Source of the DNA: Clostridium sp. CAG:594
GTDB lineage: Bacteria > Bacillota_I > Bacilli_A > RF39 > UBA660
DNA length: 24,828 bases
Assembly (NCBI GenBank): GCA_000434835.1
Contig: FR881486.1
Span: 1 to 24,828, forward strand
Direction: 5' to 3'
Shown: positions 13,475-21,027 of the stretch, in pieces
Layout: each line of letters opens with the position of its first letter
Position numbering within the stretch: the first letter of the stretch is position 1
Position numbers and translations under genes: made by a program
Notes under the pieces: generated by a model
The model's database searches: none
The model's input: the letters and a program-made list of their open reading frames with translations, nothing else
Told to the model about the DNA's origin: nothing

Positions 13475-14827
13475 ATGAAAAAAGTAAAATTATTTTTAAT
13501 GTTTATTCTAGGAATGTTAATTTTTAGTATAAACGTAAAAGCTGCTGATACTTATGGTATTAAATGCGATAAAGCTTATGCAAATGAACCTTTTGCATGT
13601 TCTGTTACAACCGCTAAGCCAGTTTCTATATCTACTGATTTAAAGGTTTATGAAGGATCTGTTTCAATGGATAAAAATGGAACTATAAAATTTAAAGCAT
13701 CAAAAGCAGGAGATTATGATATATCACTTATTAGTGATGATGGAGAAACAACTTATAAAACTGTTACTATATCAGTTAATGAAAAAACTACGACGACAAA
13801 AACTACGACTACAACAACTAAGGCTAAGTCAGATAATAATTACTTAGAAAGTATAACAGTTAATGGTGAACAAATAGAATCTTTTGATAAAACTAAAACT
13901 AAATACTTTGTTGAAGTAGAAAATAAAGTTAAAAAAGCTACTATTAAGGCAACTTCTGAAGATGATGCTGCAGCAGTTACAATTGACGGACCTAAAGTGC
14001 TTGAAGTAGGAGATAATGAGTATACAATTTCAGTAAAATCAGAGAGTAATACAACTAAGTTTTACAAGGTTATAGTAACTAGAAAAGATAAAGAAGAATC
14101 TTCTAATACTGATATTAAAAGTATTAAAATAAGAGGATATCATTTAAACTTTGACAAGAATTCTAAAACGTTTTATTTAAACATTAAAAAAGAAGATACC
14201 GAACTTGATATAACGGTTAACACAAAAGATAAAAAAGCAAACTATGATATTGAAGGCAATGAAAATCTAGAAGATGGCAGCGTTGTTAAAATAATTGTTA
14301 CCGCTCAAAATGGTGATACAGATACTTATAGAATAATAATTCAAAAGGAAAGTACTAATATCATTCCTTATATAATAGGTGTTCTAATTCTTATAATTAT
14401 AATTGTTATAATAGTTGTTGTTATGAAAAATAAAAAGAAGAAAGATAATGACAAAGATGATAATAAAGATAAGAAATCTGATGGTAAAAAGAAACCTATA
14501 AATAAGGAAAATAAAAATAACGAAGACTTTGAAAATGAAAAAACAATTGAAATGCCTCCTATTAGTGAGCCTAAAGAAAAAGATAATAAAGAATCATATG
14601 AAGAAGAGTATGATGATGATTTAGATGATGAGATGGTTCACATTGATAATGATGAGGAAGAAGAAACTAGAATACTATCATATGCTGAAAGAGAGGAGCT
14701 TGAAAGGGCTAAAAGACAAAAAGAGGAAGAAGATAGTTCTGACGTTTCAAATAAAATAGATGAAGAATTAAATAAGAGTTTATCATTTGATTATGAATAT
14801 GAAAATGATGACGAAGATGATGAATAG
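13475..14827 (+). CDS. Single-pass surface protein with cadherin-like beta-sandwich domains
   Basis: 450 residues from the ATG at 13475 (AGGAG 9 nt upstream; an in-frame TTG at 13466 adds three residues and abuts the RBS). Order: signal peptide (~1-23, ending VKA), an Ig-like beta domain (~25-103), a Thr/Lys linker (104-117), and two domains of the cadherin-like beta-sandwich type (~122-204 and ~212-291), each opening with L/I-x-S-I-x-V/I. A membrane helix of almost only Ile/Val/Leu (~297-317) follows, then a KNKKKK stop-transfer and a ~130-residue highly charged cytoplasmic tail rich in Asp, Glu and Lys. The long tail is unusual for a cell-wall or adhesion protein and suggests an internal partner. 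Function unknown. The gene ends at the bidirectional terminator shared with rarA. Confidence 0.75.
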   Translation: MKKVKLFLMFILGMLIFSINVKAADTYGIKCDKAYANEPFACSVTTAKPVSISTDLKVYEGSVSMDKNGTIKFKASKAGDYDISLISDDGETTYKTVTISVNEKTTTTKTTTTTTKAKSDNNYLESITVNGEQIESFDKTKTKYFVEVENKVKKATIKATSEDDAAAVTIDGPKVLEVGDNEYTISVKSESNTTKFYKVIVTRKDKEESSNTDIKSIKIRGYHLNFDKNSKTFYLNIKKEDTELDITVNTKDKKANYDIEGNENLEDGSVVKIIVTAQNGDTDTYRIIIQKESTNIIPYIIGVLILIIIIVIIVVVMKNKKKKDNDKDDNKDKKSDGKKKPINKENKNNEDFENEKTIEMPPISEPKEKDNKESYEEEYDDDLDDEMVHIDNDEEEETRILSYAEREELERAKRQKEEEDSSDVSNKIDEELNKSLSFDYEYENDDEDDE

Positions 14828-14835
14828 TATAATAA

Positions 14836-14869
14836 AAAAAGTAAGGATTATTTGTTTTCCTTGCTTTTT
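14836..14869. terminator. Bidirectional terminator between the surface protein gene and rarA
   Basis: AAAAAGTAAGGA (14836-14847) pairs with TCCTTGCTTTTT (14858-14869), one G-T wobble. It is flanked by A-rich and T-rich sequence, so it can work on both strands. The 3' end of rarA lies inside it. Confidence 0.8.
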
Positions 14870-16068
14870 ATTTTTTCTATATTATCTAACGTTATTTTAA
14901 GCATTTTTTCATACCTATTGTTTTTAGGCTTGTAATAGACTCTATTTTTAAGTTCATCCGGAAGATACTGCTGAACAACATAACTTCCTGGATAATCATG
15001 GGGATATTTATAACCAAAGGCTTGCGCATTTATATGTGATGGGACTTTACCTATGTTACCATTTTCTACGTCTTTTAAAGCTAGGTCAAGTGCGGTATGT
15101 CCACTGTTTGATTTTGGAGATAAGCATAAGTCTATTACCATGTCACCAAGTGGTATTCTAGCTTCTGGAAGGCCAACTCTTTCACAAGCATTAATGCAAG
15201 CATCAACTCTAACACCCATGTTTGGATTAGCAAGTCCTATATCTTCATATGCAATAACAGTCATTCTTCTATATATGCTATCTAAATCACCAGATGATAT
15301 TAACCTTGCTAAATAGTGAAGTGCAGCATTAACGTCTGATCCCCTAATTGATTTTTGAAAGGCTGATAATACGTCATAGTGTCCCGTTTCATCAGAATCC
15401 ATTGGACTTGCTGCTTTATTATTAATTTCTTTAATAAGTGATGTTGTTATTTTTTTATCACTACTACTATAATATGCAACTTCAAGTAAGTTAATTGCAA
15501 ATCTAAAGTCCCCATTTGACATAGTAGCAATTAAATCTAACGCGTCTTTATCTATCTTTATTTCAGAAAGACTTTTAGATGCTTTTAAAATTCCTTTTGA
15601 AATGTCTTCTTTTTTTAAAGGCATAAGTTCAAATATTTGACATCTACTTCTGATTGCGGGATTTATTTTATGATAAGGATTAGATGTTGTAAGACCAATT
15701 AATGTTATTAATCCGTTTTCAAGCATAGGTAAAAGAAGGTCTTGTTTATCTTTATTAAGTCTATGTATTTCATCTACTACAAGAACTATATTTCCGTATA
15801 GTTTGGTTTCTTCAAACACTATTTCAAAATCTTTCTTATTGTTAAACGTGGCATTTAAAAATCTATGTTTTACACCTAACTCTTCTGTTATAGCATTTGC
15901 AATAGAAGTTTTACCAACACCTGGAGGACCATATAAGATTAATGAAAATATCTTTTTATTTTTAACTAAATTTGTAAGTATTTTATCTTTGCCAATTAAG
16001 TGCTCTTGACCTATAACATCAGATAGTTTTTTTGGCCTTAGAGCATTAGCTAATGGTTCGTTATTCAT
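14848..16068 (-). CDS. rarA: Replication-associated recombination protein A (RarA/MgsA), AAA+ ATPase
   Basis: Clamp-loader-like ATPase that acts at stalled replication forks. 406 residues. Seen: N-terminal LANALRPKKLSDVIGQEHL, Walker A GPPGVGKTS (47-55), Walker B VVDEIHR (97-103), sensor-1 region GLTTSNP, arginine-finger stretch RSRC, then the MgsA C-terminal domain with YEDIGLANP and GYKYPHDYPG. The only - strand gene in the window, with its own promoter, RBS AGGTGATT, and the shared terminator. In Bacillus it is the neighbour of yrvM (tcdA). Confidence 0.96.
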   Translation of the reverse strand: MNNEPLANALRPKKLSDVIGQEHLIGKDKILTNLVKNKKIFSLILYGPPGVGKTSIANAITEELGVKHRFLNATFNNKKDFEIVFEETKLYGNIVLVVDEIHRLNKDKQDLLLPMLENGLITLIGLTTSNPYHKINPAIRSRCQIFELMPLKKEDISKGILKASKSLSEIKIDKDALDLIATMSNGDFRFAINLLEVAYYSSSDKKITTSLIKEINNKAASPMDSDETGHYDVLSAFQKSIRGSDVNAALHYLARLISSGDLDSIYRRMTVIAYEDIGLANPNMGVRVDACINACERVGLPEARIPLGDMVIDLCLSPKSNSGHTALDLALKDVENGNIGKVPSHINAQAFGYKYPHDYPGSYVVQQYLPDELKNRVYYKPKNNRYEKMLKITLDNIEKIKSKENK

Positions 16069-16085
16069 AATTAATCACCTATATA

Positions 16086-16114
16086 ATTATATCAGTATAA
16101 TTATGTTTTGACAA
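16086..16114 (-). promoter_or_regulatory. rarA promoter, overlapping a divergent promoter
   Basis: On the - strand: TTGTCA (16114-16109), 17-nt spacer, TATAAT (16091-16086). Its -35 box is nearly the complement of the + strand TTGACA at 16108-16113. Confidence 0.65.
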
Positions 16115-16136
16115 ACAAATGTTTTTTTGGTAAAGT
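16108..16136 (+). promoter_or_regulatory. Promoter of the two-gene unknown unit, divergent from rarA
   Basis: Perfect TTGACA (16108-16113), 17-nt spacer, TAAAGT (16131-16136). The -35 box shares five bases with that of rarA, so the two polymerases cannot bind at once. Confidence 0.6.
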
Positions 16137-16161
16137 ATATAAAAGCCAAAGGATGATTAGC

Positions 16162-16689
16162 ATGATTAAAAAAGAAATATACATAAATAATATGAATAAG
16201 TTTTTAAAGGAACTTAATGCAACAAATGAACAAATAACAATAATTATTAATGTTTATACATCGTATTTGAATTCATTTTATAATAACATTGATATTGTTA
16301 ATAATTGTTATACTACTAAACCTTATGATACTTTTAAGATATTTGATACTAACTTTAAGAAGAACGCATCAGATTTAGTATATTATAGTAGTAGGGATGA
16401 GATTATATTGAATTTTATAATAGGAAAAATAAAGGAATTAGACATATCAAAATTAGATGAACAGCCGGATTTAATAGATTTAAAAATGGAAATTGTAAAC
16501 AATACATATAACAGAGAAATATATTGTCTTACTAAATGTTTTAATTATAAAAAATTTCATTTAAAATTATATGCTCTAGCTAACATACTTGGAATAGAAA
16601 ATTATGTTAATAAAGTAAAATATAGTGATGAAGATAAAGACAATGTGAAATATTCTAACATAAGATGCGCTATACATGGCGTAGAATAA
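16162..16689 (+). CDS. Hypothetical protein, alpha-helical, unknown function
   Basis: 175 residues from the ATG at 16162, chosen for AAAGGATG about 8 nt upstream; a longer reading from a TTG at 16108 would begin on the promoter. I recognise no family. The sequence is rich in Ile, Asn, Lys and Tyr, predicted mostly helical, with no signal peptide or membrane segment and no obvious catalytic motif. Cys residues occur at NNCYTT, YCLTKC and IRCAIHG. It has its own promoter opposite rarA and is followed after 19 nt by a second unknown gene, so the two probably act together. Codon use does not differ from the neighbours. Confidence 0.7.
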   Translation: MIKKEIYINNMNKFLKELNATNEQITIIINVYTSYLNSFYNNIDIVNNCYTTKPYDTFKIFDTNFKKNASDLVYYSSRDEIILNFIIGKIKELDISKLDEQPDLIDLKMEIVNNTYNREIYCLTKCFNYKKFHLKLYALANILGIENYVNKVKYSDEDKDNVKYSNIRCAIHGVE

Positions 16690-16708
16690 AAAGAGGTGGT
16701 AAGTTGTG

Positions 16709-17254
16709 ATGATAAATGAATATAACATTGATGAATTTATAGAGCAACAGAGTAAAAAAATGCAAATAAAAGTTGATGAATTAGATTTTGGAAATAGTTT
16801 TAAAAGACAAATTATGTTTTCATATGAAACATATTTAAAAAGTTATATAAAGAATCTAAATGAGTATTCTTTAGATGACCTAAGATTTAACAAAATGCTA
16901 AATTTTATAAATGATGCATTTATAAAGAAAGTTTTAAGTATTCCTAAAGATCAAAGTAATATAAGGGCTTATATTAATTATATAAAAGGAAATGTTAATC
17001 AACTTGATCCATTATACTTAAGTTATGATGAAAGAAATTTAGTATTTTTAATAAGCTCTAGTGACTTTAATATTTTAAATGAGTCGCTTGTACATAAGGG
17101 TGAAAATTATTTAAGCTTATTACATAACTTACGAAGGCTAGCTTTTAAATTAGGTTATAATGATAAAAAAAGTGAATATAAACCTAATCTTGCATTTTCT
17201 GATGACACTGTGCCAAGTGCTATAAAAGATGCTATTAAAGAGGTTGAAAAGTAA
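16709..17254 (+). CDS. Hypothetical protein, alpha-helical, unknown function
   Basis: 181 residues from the ATG at 16709; a GTG directly upstream (16706) is an equally possible start. GAGGTGG provides the RBS. No family recognised. Helical, soluble and charged, with no signal peptide or membrane helix; visible stretches include YETYLKSYIKNLNEYS and LSLLHNLRRLAFKLGY. No clear similarity to the preceding protein was found by eye, although size, composition and helical character are alike. The gene ends at a strong terminator. Confidence 0.7.
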   Translation: MINEYNIDEFIEQQSKKMQIKVDELDFGNSFKRQIMFSYETYLKSYIKNLNEYSLDDLRFNKMLNFINDAFIKKVLSIPKDQSNIRAYINYIKGNVNQLDPLYLSYDERNLVFLISSSDFNILNESLVHKGENYLSLLHNLRRLAFKLGYNDKKSEYKPNLAFSDDTVPSAIKDAIKEVEK

Positions 17255-17278
17255 CAAGTAATTCTTGTTATTTTTTTT
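17247..17278 (+). terminator. Terminator of the two-gene unknown unit
   Basis: TAACAAG (17252-17258), loop TAATT, CTTGTTA (17264-17270), then eight T; flanking A and T runs can lengthen the stem. The 3' arm contains a candidate -35 box for the next gene. Confidence 0.85.
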
Positions 17279-17293
17279 ATTTAATTATATAAT
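17265..17293 (+). promoter_or_regulatory. Promoter of the xerD operon, overlapping the terminator
   Basis: TTGTTA (17265-17270) lies inside the 3' arm of the preceding terminator; 17 nt later a perfect TATAAT (17288-17293). A GGTGG ribosome binding site follows. Confidence 0.5.
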
Positions 17294-17308
17294 TGTTATG
17301 GTGGTAAT

Positions 17309-18196
17309 ATGATTGAAGATATAGAAGATTATATTAATTATGTTTATATAGAAAAAAAACTAAGTAGTAATACAAAAGATGCATACCTTAGTGATTTAAA
17401 AGAATTTTCTTCATATTTAGATAATAAAAAAATAATCGATGTTAAAACAGACGATATAAGAAGTTATATAGAACATTTAAATAATATAAATGAAAAGGAT
17501 AAGACAATTGCAAGAAAAATAGTTAGCGTAAAAACATTTTTTGATTATTTAATGAAAACTAATAAACTAAATATTAATCCTTGTGAAAAAATAGAATCAC
17601 CAAAAATCAAAAAAACACTTCCTAAAACTCTTAATAAAAAGGAAGTTTTAATGCTTCTTAACATAAGACCTGATAGTGCTAAAAAGTGGCGTGATAAAGC
17701 AATGATTGAACTTATGTATGCAGCAGGTTTAAGGGTATCAGAACTAGTTAATCTAGAAGTAAATGATATTAACTTATCTGATTGTTACGTAAGAATTTAT
17801 GGTAAAGGAAAAAAAGAAAGAATAGTTCCAATTGCATCTAGCACGGTAGAATTACTAGATAATTACATCAATGTATATAGGCCTTCTTTACTTAAAGGCT
17901 ATTTAACTGATAAAGTTTTTATTAGTAGTTATGGAAAAGGTATAACAAGGCAAGGTTTCTTTAAAATACTTAAGAAAACTGCAAAAGAAGTAGGGATAGA
18001 AAAAGACTTTTCACCCCATACACTAAGGCATTCTTTTGCAACACATCTCCTAGAAAATGGAGCGGACCTAAGAAGTATAGGAGAAATGTTAGGTCATGAA
18101 AATATAAAAACAACTCAAATATATACACATATATCAAATAATAAAAAAAGAAAGGATTACGATAGGTATCACCCACGTAATAAAAAGGGAATATAA
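17309..18196 (+). CDS. xerD: Site-specific tyrosine recombinase, XerD-like
   Basis: 295 residues, the normal length of XerC/XerD. An N-terminal SAM-like core-binding domain (~1-85) is followed by the catalytic domain with the complete set: R142 (AAGLRVSEL), Lys in GKGKKERIVP (~166), H237 and R240 (SPHTLRHSFATHLLENGADL), H263 (MLGHENIKTT) and nucleophile Y272 (QIYTHI). The form of the last motifs favours XerD over phage integrases. It resolves chromosome dimers at dif with a partner Xer and FtsK. No dif-like site was seen here. The next gene starts 2 nt after its stop, so it is co-transcribed with the phosphomutase. Confidence 0.88.
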   Translation: MIEDIEDYINYVYIEKKLSSNTKDAYLSDLKEFSSYLDNKKIIDVKTDDIRSYIEHLNNINEKDKTIARKIVSVKTFFDYLMKTNKLNINPCEKIESPKIKKTLPKTLNKKEVLMLLNIRPDSAKKWRDKAMIELMYAAGLRVSELVNLEVNDINLSDCYVRIYGKGKKERIVPIASSTVELLDNYINVYRPSLLKGYLTDKVFISSYGKGITRQGFFKILKKTAKEVGIEKDFSPHTLRHSFATHLLENGADLRSIGEMLGHENIKTTQIYTHISNNKKRKDYDRYHPRNKKGI

Positions 18197-18197
18197 A

Positions 18198-19547
18198 ATG
18201 AAAATAGTAAAGGAAATTTTTAGAAGTTATGATATTAGGGGAATATATGAAAAGGAATTAACCAATGATTTAGCATATTTAATTGGACGTGCTTTTGCAA
18301 CAATATCAAAAGGAAAAATAATAGTTGGACACGATGCTAGAACGTCATCTAACGCTCTTAATACTAATTTTATTAAAGGTGCCTTAAAGTCGGGAGCAGA
18401 AATAATAGATATAGGTTTATGTACTACTCCTATGCTTTATTACGCAAGAGAGTTTTTTAAAGAGGATTATGCCGTTATGATAACTGCATCTCACTGTGCT
18501 AAAGAATATAACGGCTTTAAGCTATGTGATAGTAATGGAAGTATGTATGGAGATAAAATTAAGGACTTTTTAAACCTTATATTATCAGGTAATTTTAAAG
18601 ATGGAATAGGGCATGTAAGTACGTATGATTTAACTTTTGACTATAAAAAAATGATAATTAATAAAATTACTTTAGGTCCAAGAAAGATAAAAGCTGTAGT
18701 AGACTGTGGTAATGGTACTACTTGTTATTTTAATCCTGAAATATTAAAGGATTTAGGCGTAAGTGTTGTACCACTTTATTGCGAGCCAGACGCATCATTT
18801 CCAAACCACATTCCAGATCCTGCAGTAGAAAGTAACATGGTAGCATTACAAGAAAAAGTAAAAGAAGTAGGAGCTTCTGTTGGAATAGCATTTGATGGTG
18901 ATGGTGATAGAATCGGTATAGTAGATGAAAAAGGAAATCTTGTTAAAACCGATATGTTCATGTTAATTATTTGGAAAAGCATATATAAAACTTGCCTTAA
19001 TAAAACCGCATCATTTGATGTTAAATGTTCTGAAGCCTTAAAAGAATCACTAGAAAACCTAGGGCTTAATACGAAGTTTAACAGAACTGGGCATTCATAC
19101 CTTAAAAAGGCCGTTAAAGAAAATAATTATGATTTTGCAGGAGAATTTTCAGGTCACGTATGTTTTAATGATGAGTTTTATGGTTATGATGATGCTTTAT
19201 ATGCAGCAGGTAGATTACTTAGAATACTATCTAATACTAATATGAATGTATCAGACTATTTTTTAGATGTTCCAACATATTATTCAACTCCTGAAAGCTA
19301 TATTGAAGTAGGAGAGGAAAATAAAGATAAAATAGTTAATGCAGTTTTAGAGTATGCAAAATCCAAAAAATATGAGATAATAGACATTGATGGTGTTAGA
19401 ATCGAATATGGAAATGGCTTTGCTTTAGTTAGAAAATCTAATACTGGACCTTATATAACGGTTAGATTTGAAGGAAAAACGAAAGAAGAAAGAGATTTAC
19501 ATAAAAACGAAATAATGAACATAATAAATGAAGTAAGGAATGATTAA
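18198..19547 (+). CDS. manB: Phosphomannomutase/phosphoglucomutase family protein
   Basis: 449 residues of the alpha-D-phosphohexomutase family, converting hexose 6- and 1-phosphates for sugar-nucleotide and cell-envelope synthesis. Four signature regions: active-site loop ITASHCAKEYNG (phosphoserine S98), metal loop FDGDGDRIG (D233, D235, D237), sugar-specificity loop GEFSGH (315-320, the PMM/PGM form), and phosphate-binding RKSNTGPYITVRFEGKT (412 on). The active-site loop is unusual: the family normally has SHNP, here SHCA (C100, A101). The essential Ser and His are kept, so activity is still likely. RBS AAAAGGGA within the end of xerD. Followed by a HAD-like gene overlapping by 8 nt. Confidence 0.9.
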   Translation: MKIVKEIFRSYDIRGIYEKELTNDLAYLIGRAFATISKGKIIVGHDARTSSNALNTNFIKGALKSGAEIIDIGLCTTPMLYYAREFFKEDYAVMITASHCAKEYNGFKLCDSNGSMYGDKIKDFLNLILSGNFKDGIGHVSTYDLTFDYKKMIINKITLGPRKIKAVVDCGNGTTCYFNPEILKDLGVSVVPLYCEPDASFPNHIPDPAVESNMVALQEKVKEVGASVGIAFDGDGDRIGIVDEKGNLVKTDMFMLIIWKSIYKTCLNKTASFDVKCSEALKESLENLGLNTKFNRTGHSYLKKAVKENNYDFAGEFSGHVCFNDEFYGYDDALYAAGRLLRILSNTNMNVSDYFLDVPTYYSTPESYIEVGEENKDKIVNAVLEYAKSKKYEIIDIDGVRIEYGNGFALVRKSNTGPYITVRFEGKTKEERDLHKNEIMNIINEVRND

Positions 19548-20151
19548 ATTGAATAACAAAGAAAAGATAATTTTATTTGCCTGTGATATATCAGGAACAT
19601 TTAGTAATACTAAGTATCCAGAAAATAAATTTGATAAATATAATGAACTTGGGAAGTTAATGAAACAATTAGTAGATACTAGCTATTCTGATAAAATTAT
19701 TTTTTCTTTTTTAACCGCGGATGATAGGAAAGAATTTTTAGAAGATTACATAAAGTTTTTTAATAAATATGTTAAAAATGATAATATCGAGTTGGGACTT
19801 CAATTTTTTGCTTTAGGTGAATTAGAAGTTTCATCAGATGGAAGATTTATCACTAAGGAAAATTATAAAGGGGTCTATAAAGAAGATAAAATCGCAGCAT
19901 ATGCTAAAGATTTAAGCGATGAATATGATGTTAAAGATATTATATTTGCTGATGATTTTTTAAATCCTTATAACATAGAACTAATAAACCATGAACTTAA
20001 TTGTAATAGTATAAACGTATATGGGTTTAATCCTTTTTATAAAGATGATTCTAATAGCTTCTTTTATTCATCTAATGTTGACGGAATAGAAGGACTTGTT
20101 GATTGCATGAAAAAATATGTAACTGATAAAGAAAATAATAAACAAATTTAA
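19540..20151 (+). CDS. HAD-like protein with atypical nucleophile motif
   Basis: 203 residues if started at the ATG at 19540, which overlaps the phosphomutase stop; the TTG at 19549 is better spaced from AAGGA and may be the real start. The N-terminal ILFACDISGTFSN resembles HAD motif I (DxDGT), but the second Asp is Ser (D16-I-S18-G-T). IIFSFLTADD could be motif II and IIFADDFLNP motif IV. The general acid/base Asp is therefore missing, so phosphatase activity is doubtful and a binding or altered role is possible. Coupled to the phosphomutase, which suggests a link to sugar phosphates. Family assignment is tentative. Confidence 0.5.
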   Translation: MIKLNNKEKIILFACDISGTFSNTKYPENKFDKYNELGKLMKQLVDTSYSDKIIFSFLTADDRKEFLEDYIKFFNKYVKNDNIELGLQFFALGELEVSSDGRFITKENYKGVYKEDKIAAYAKDLSDEYDVKDIIFADDFLNPYNIELINHELNCNSINVYGFNPFYKDDSNSFFYSSNVDGIEGLVDCMKKYVTDKENNKQI

Positions 20152-20188
20152 GCCGTTTTAAGCATATAAATTAAAAGGAGGTATAATT

Positions 20189-20956
20189 ATGCCAAATAGA
20201 TGTTTATATGCTTTTATATTGTCTTTTTTAGCTGGTATATCAACTGTTATAGGAGCTTTAGTTATCTTTTTTGATAAAAGAAAAAATAATAAGATAGTAG
20301 AAGTTAGTCTTTCTTTTGCATCTGGTGTTATGATGTGTGTGTCATTAACAGATTTACTTCCTAATTCTTTTAGAATGATACTAGATAATAATAACTTGTT
20401 TCCTAAAATTATATTAAGTTTAATTTTTATGACATTTGGTATCATTATATCAATGTTAATAGATAAATACTTACCCGATAATAACTTAAATACTGATAAT
20501 AAAAGCTTATATAAAATAGGAATAATAAGTATGGTAGCTATTGTGTTGCATAATATTCCAGAAGGAATTGCTACCTTTATTACTTCAAATAATAATTTAA
20601 AATTAGGAATCACGTTAACTATTGCAATAGCACTTCATAATATTCCAGAAGGAATATCTATTGCAGTTCCAATATATCACTCGTCCAATAACAAACTAAA
20701 AGCTTTTTTATATGCTTTATTATCCGGCATGAGTGAAGTTTTAGGAAGTATATTAGCATACTTATTTTTAGCTCCTTTAATAAATGATAATGTAATGGCA
20801 GCATTATACGCCATTATAGCGGGCATTATGATTCATATATCTGTTTATGAATTAATTCCAGGTGCATATAAAGAAGGCACGTTAAAAAGTGTTTTAAAGT
20901 ACTTTTTAATAGGCTTTGGGGTAATGATATTAAGTCATTTACTTATGAGCTTATAA
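20189..20956 (+). CDS. ZIP family metal transporter (ZupT-like)
   Basis: 255 residues with about eight membrane segments. The two metal-site helices carry LHNIPEG (H121...E125) and LHNIPEG (H150...E154), typical of ZupT-type zinc/divalent cation importers. A hydrophilic loop between the third and fourth helices (~93-110) lacks the His-rich stretch of many ZIPs. RBS AAAAGGAGG. No terminator separates it from the HAD-like gene 37 nt upstream, so partial co-transcription is possible. Metal specificity cannot be read from the sequence. Confidence 0.92.
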   Translation: MPNRCLYAFILSFLAGISTVIGALVIFFDKRKNNKIVEVSLSFASGVMMCVSLTDLLPNSFRMILDNNNLFPKIILSLIFMTFGIIISMLIDKYLPDNNLNTDNKSLYKIGIISMVAIVLHNIPEGIATFITSNNNLKLGITLTIAIALHNIPEGISIAVPIYHSSNNKLKAFLYALLSGMSEVLGSILAYLFLAPLINDNVMAALYAIIAGIMIHISVYELIPGAYKEGTLKSVLKYFLIGFGVMILSHLLMSL

Positions 20957-21027
20957 CTTTAATTATTTACTATTTATATAACATGTGATACCATAATTTA
21001 GTGTAAAAAGATTGTGGGAGATCATAT

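Noticed and set aside
13793..13825. ACT/ACG-rich tract as a variable simple repeat
   Set aside because: It encodes a short Thr linker and is too short and irregular to suggest slippage.
16162..17254. Two-gene unknown unit as a toxin-antitoxin pair
   Set aside because: Both proteins are ~180 residues, neither shows a toxin or DNA-binding motif, and the genes do not overlap.
17309..18196. Tyrosine recombinase as a mobile-element integrase
   Set aside because: Length and motifs are those of chromosomal XerD, it is co-transcribed with a phosphomutase, and no att repeats or cargo genes were seen.
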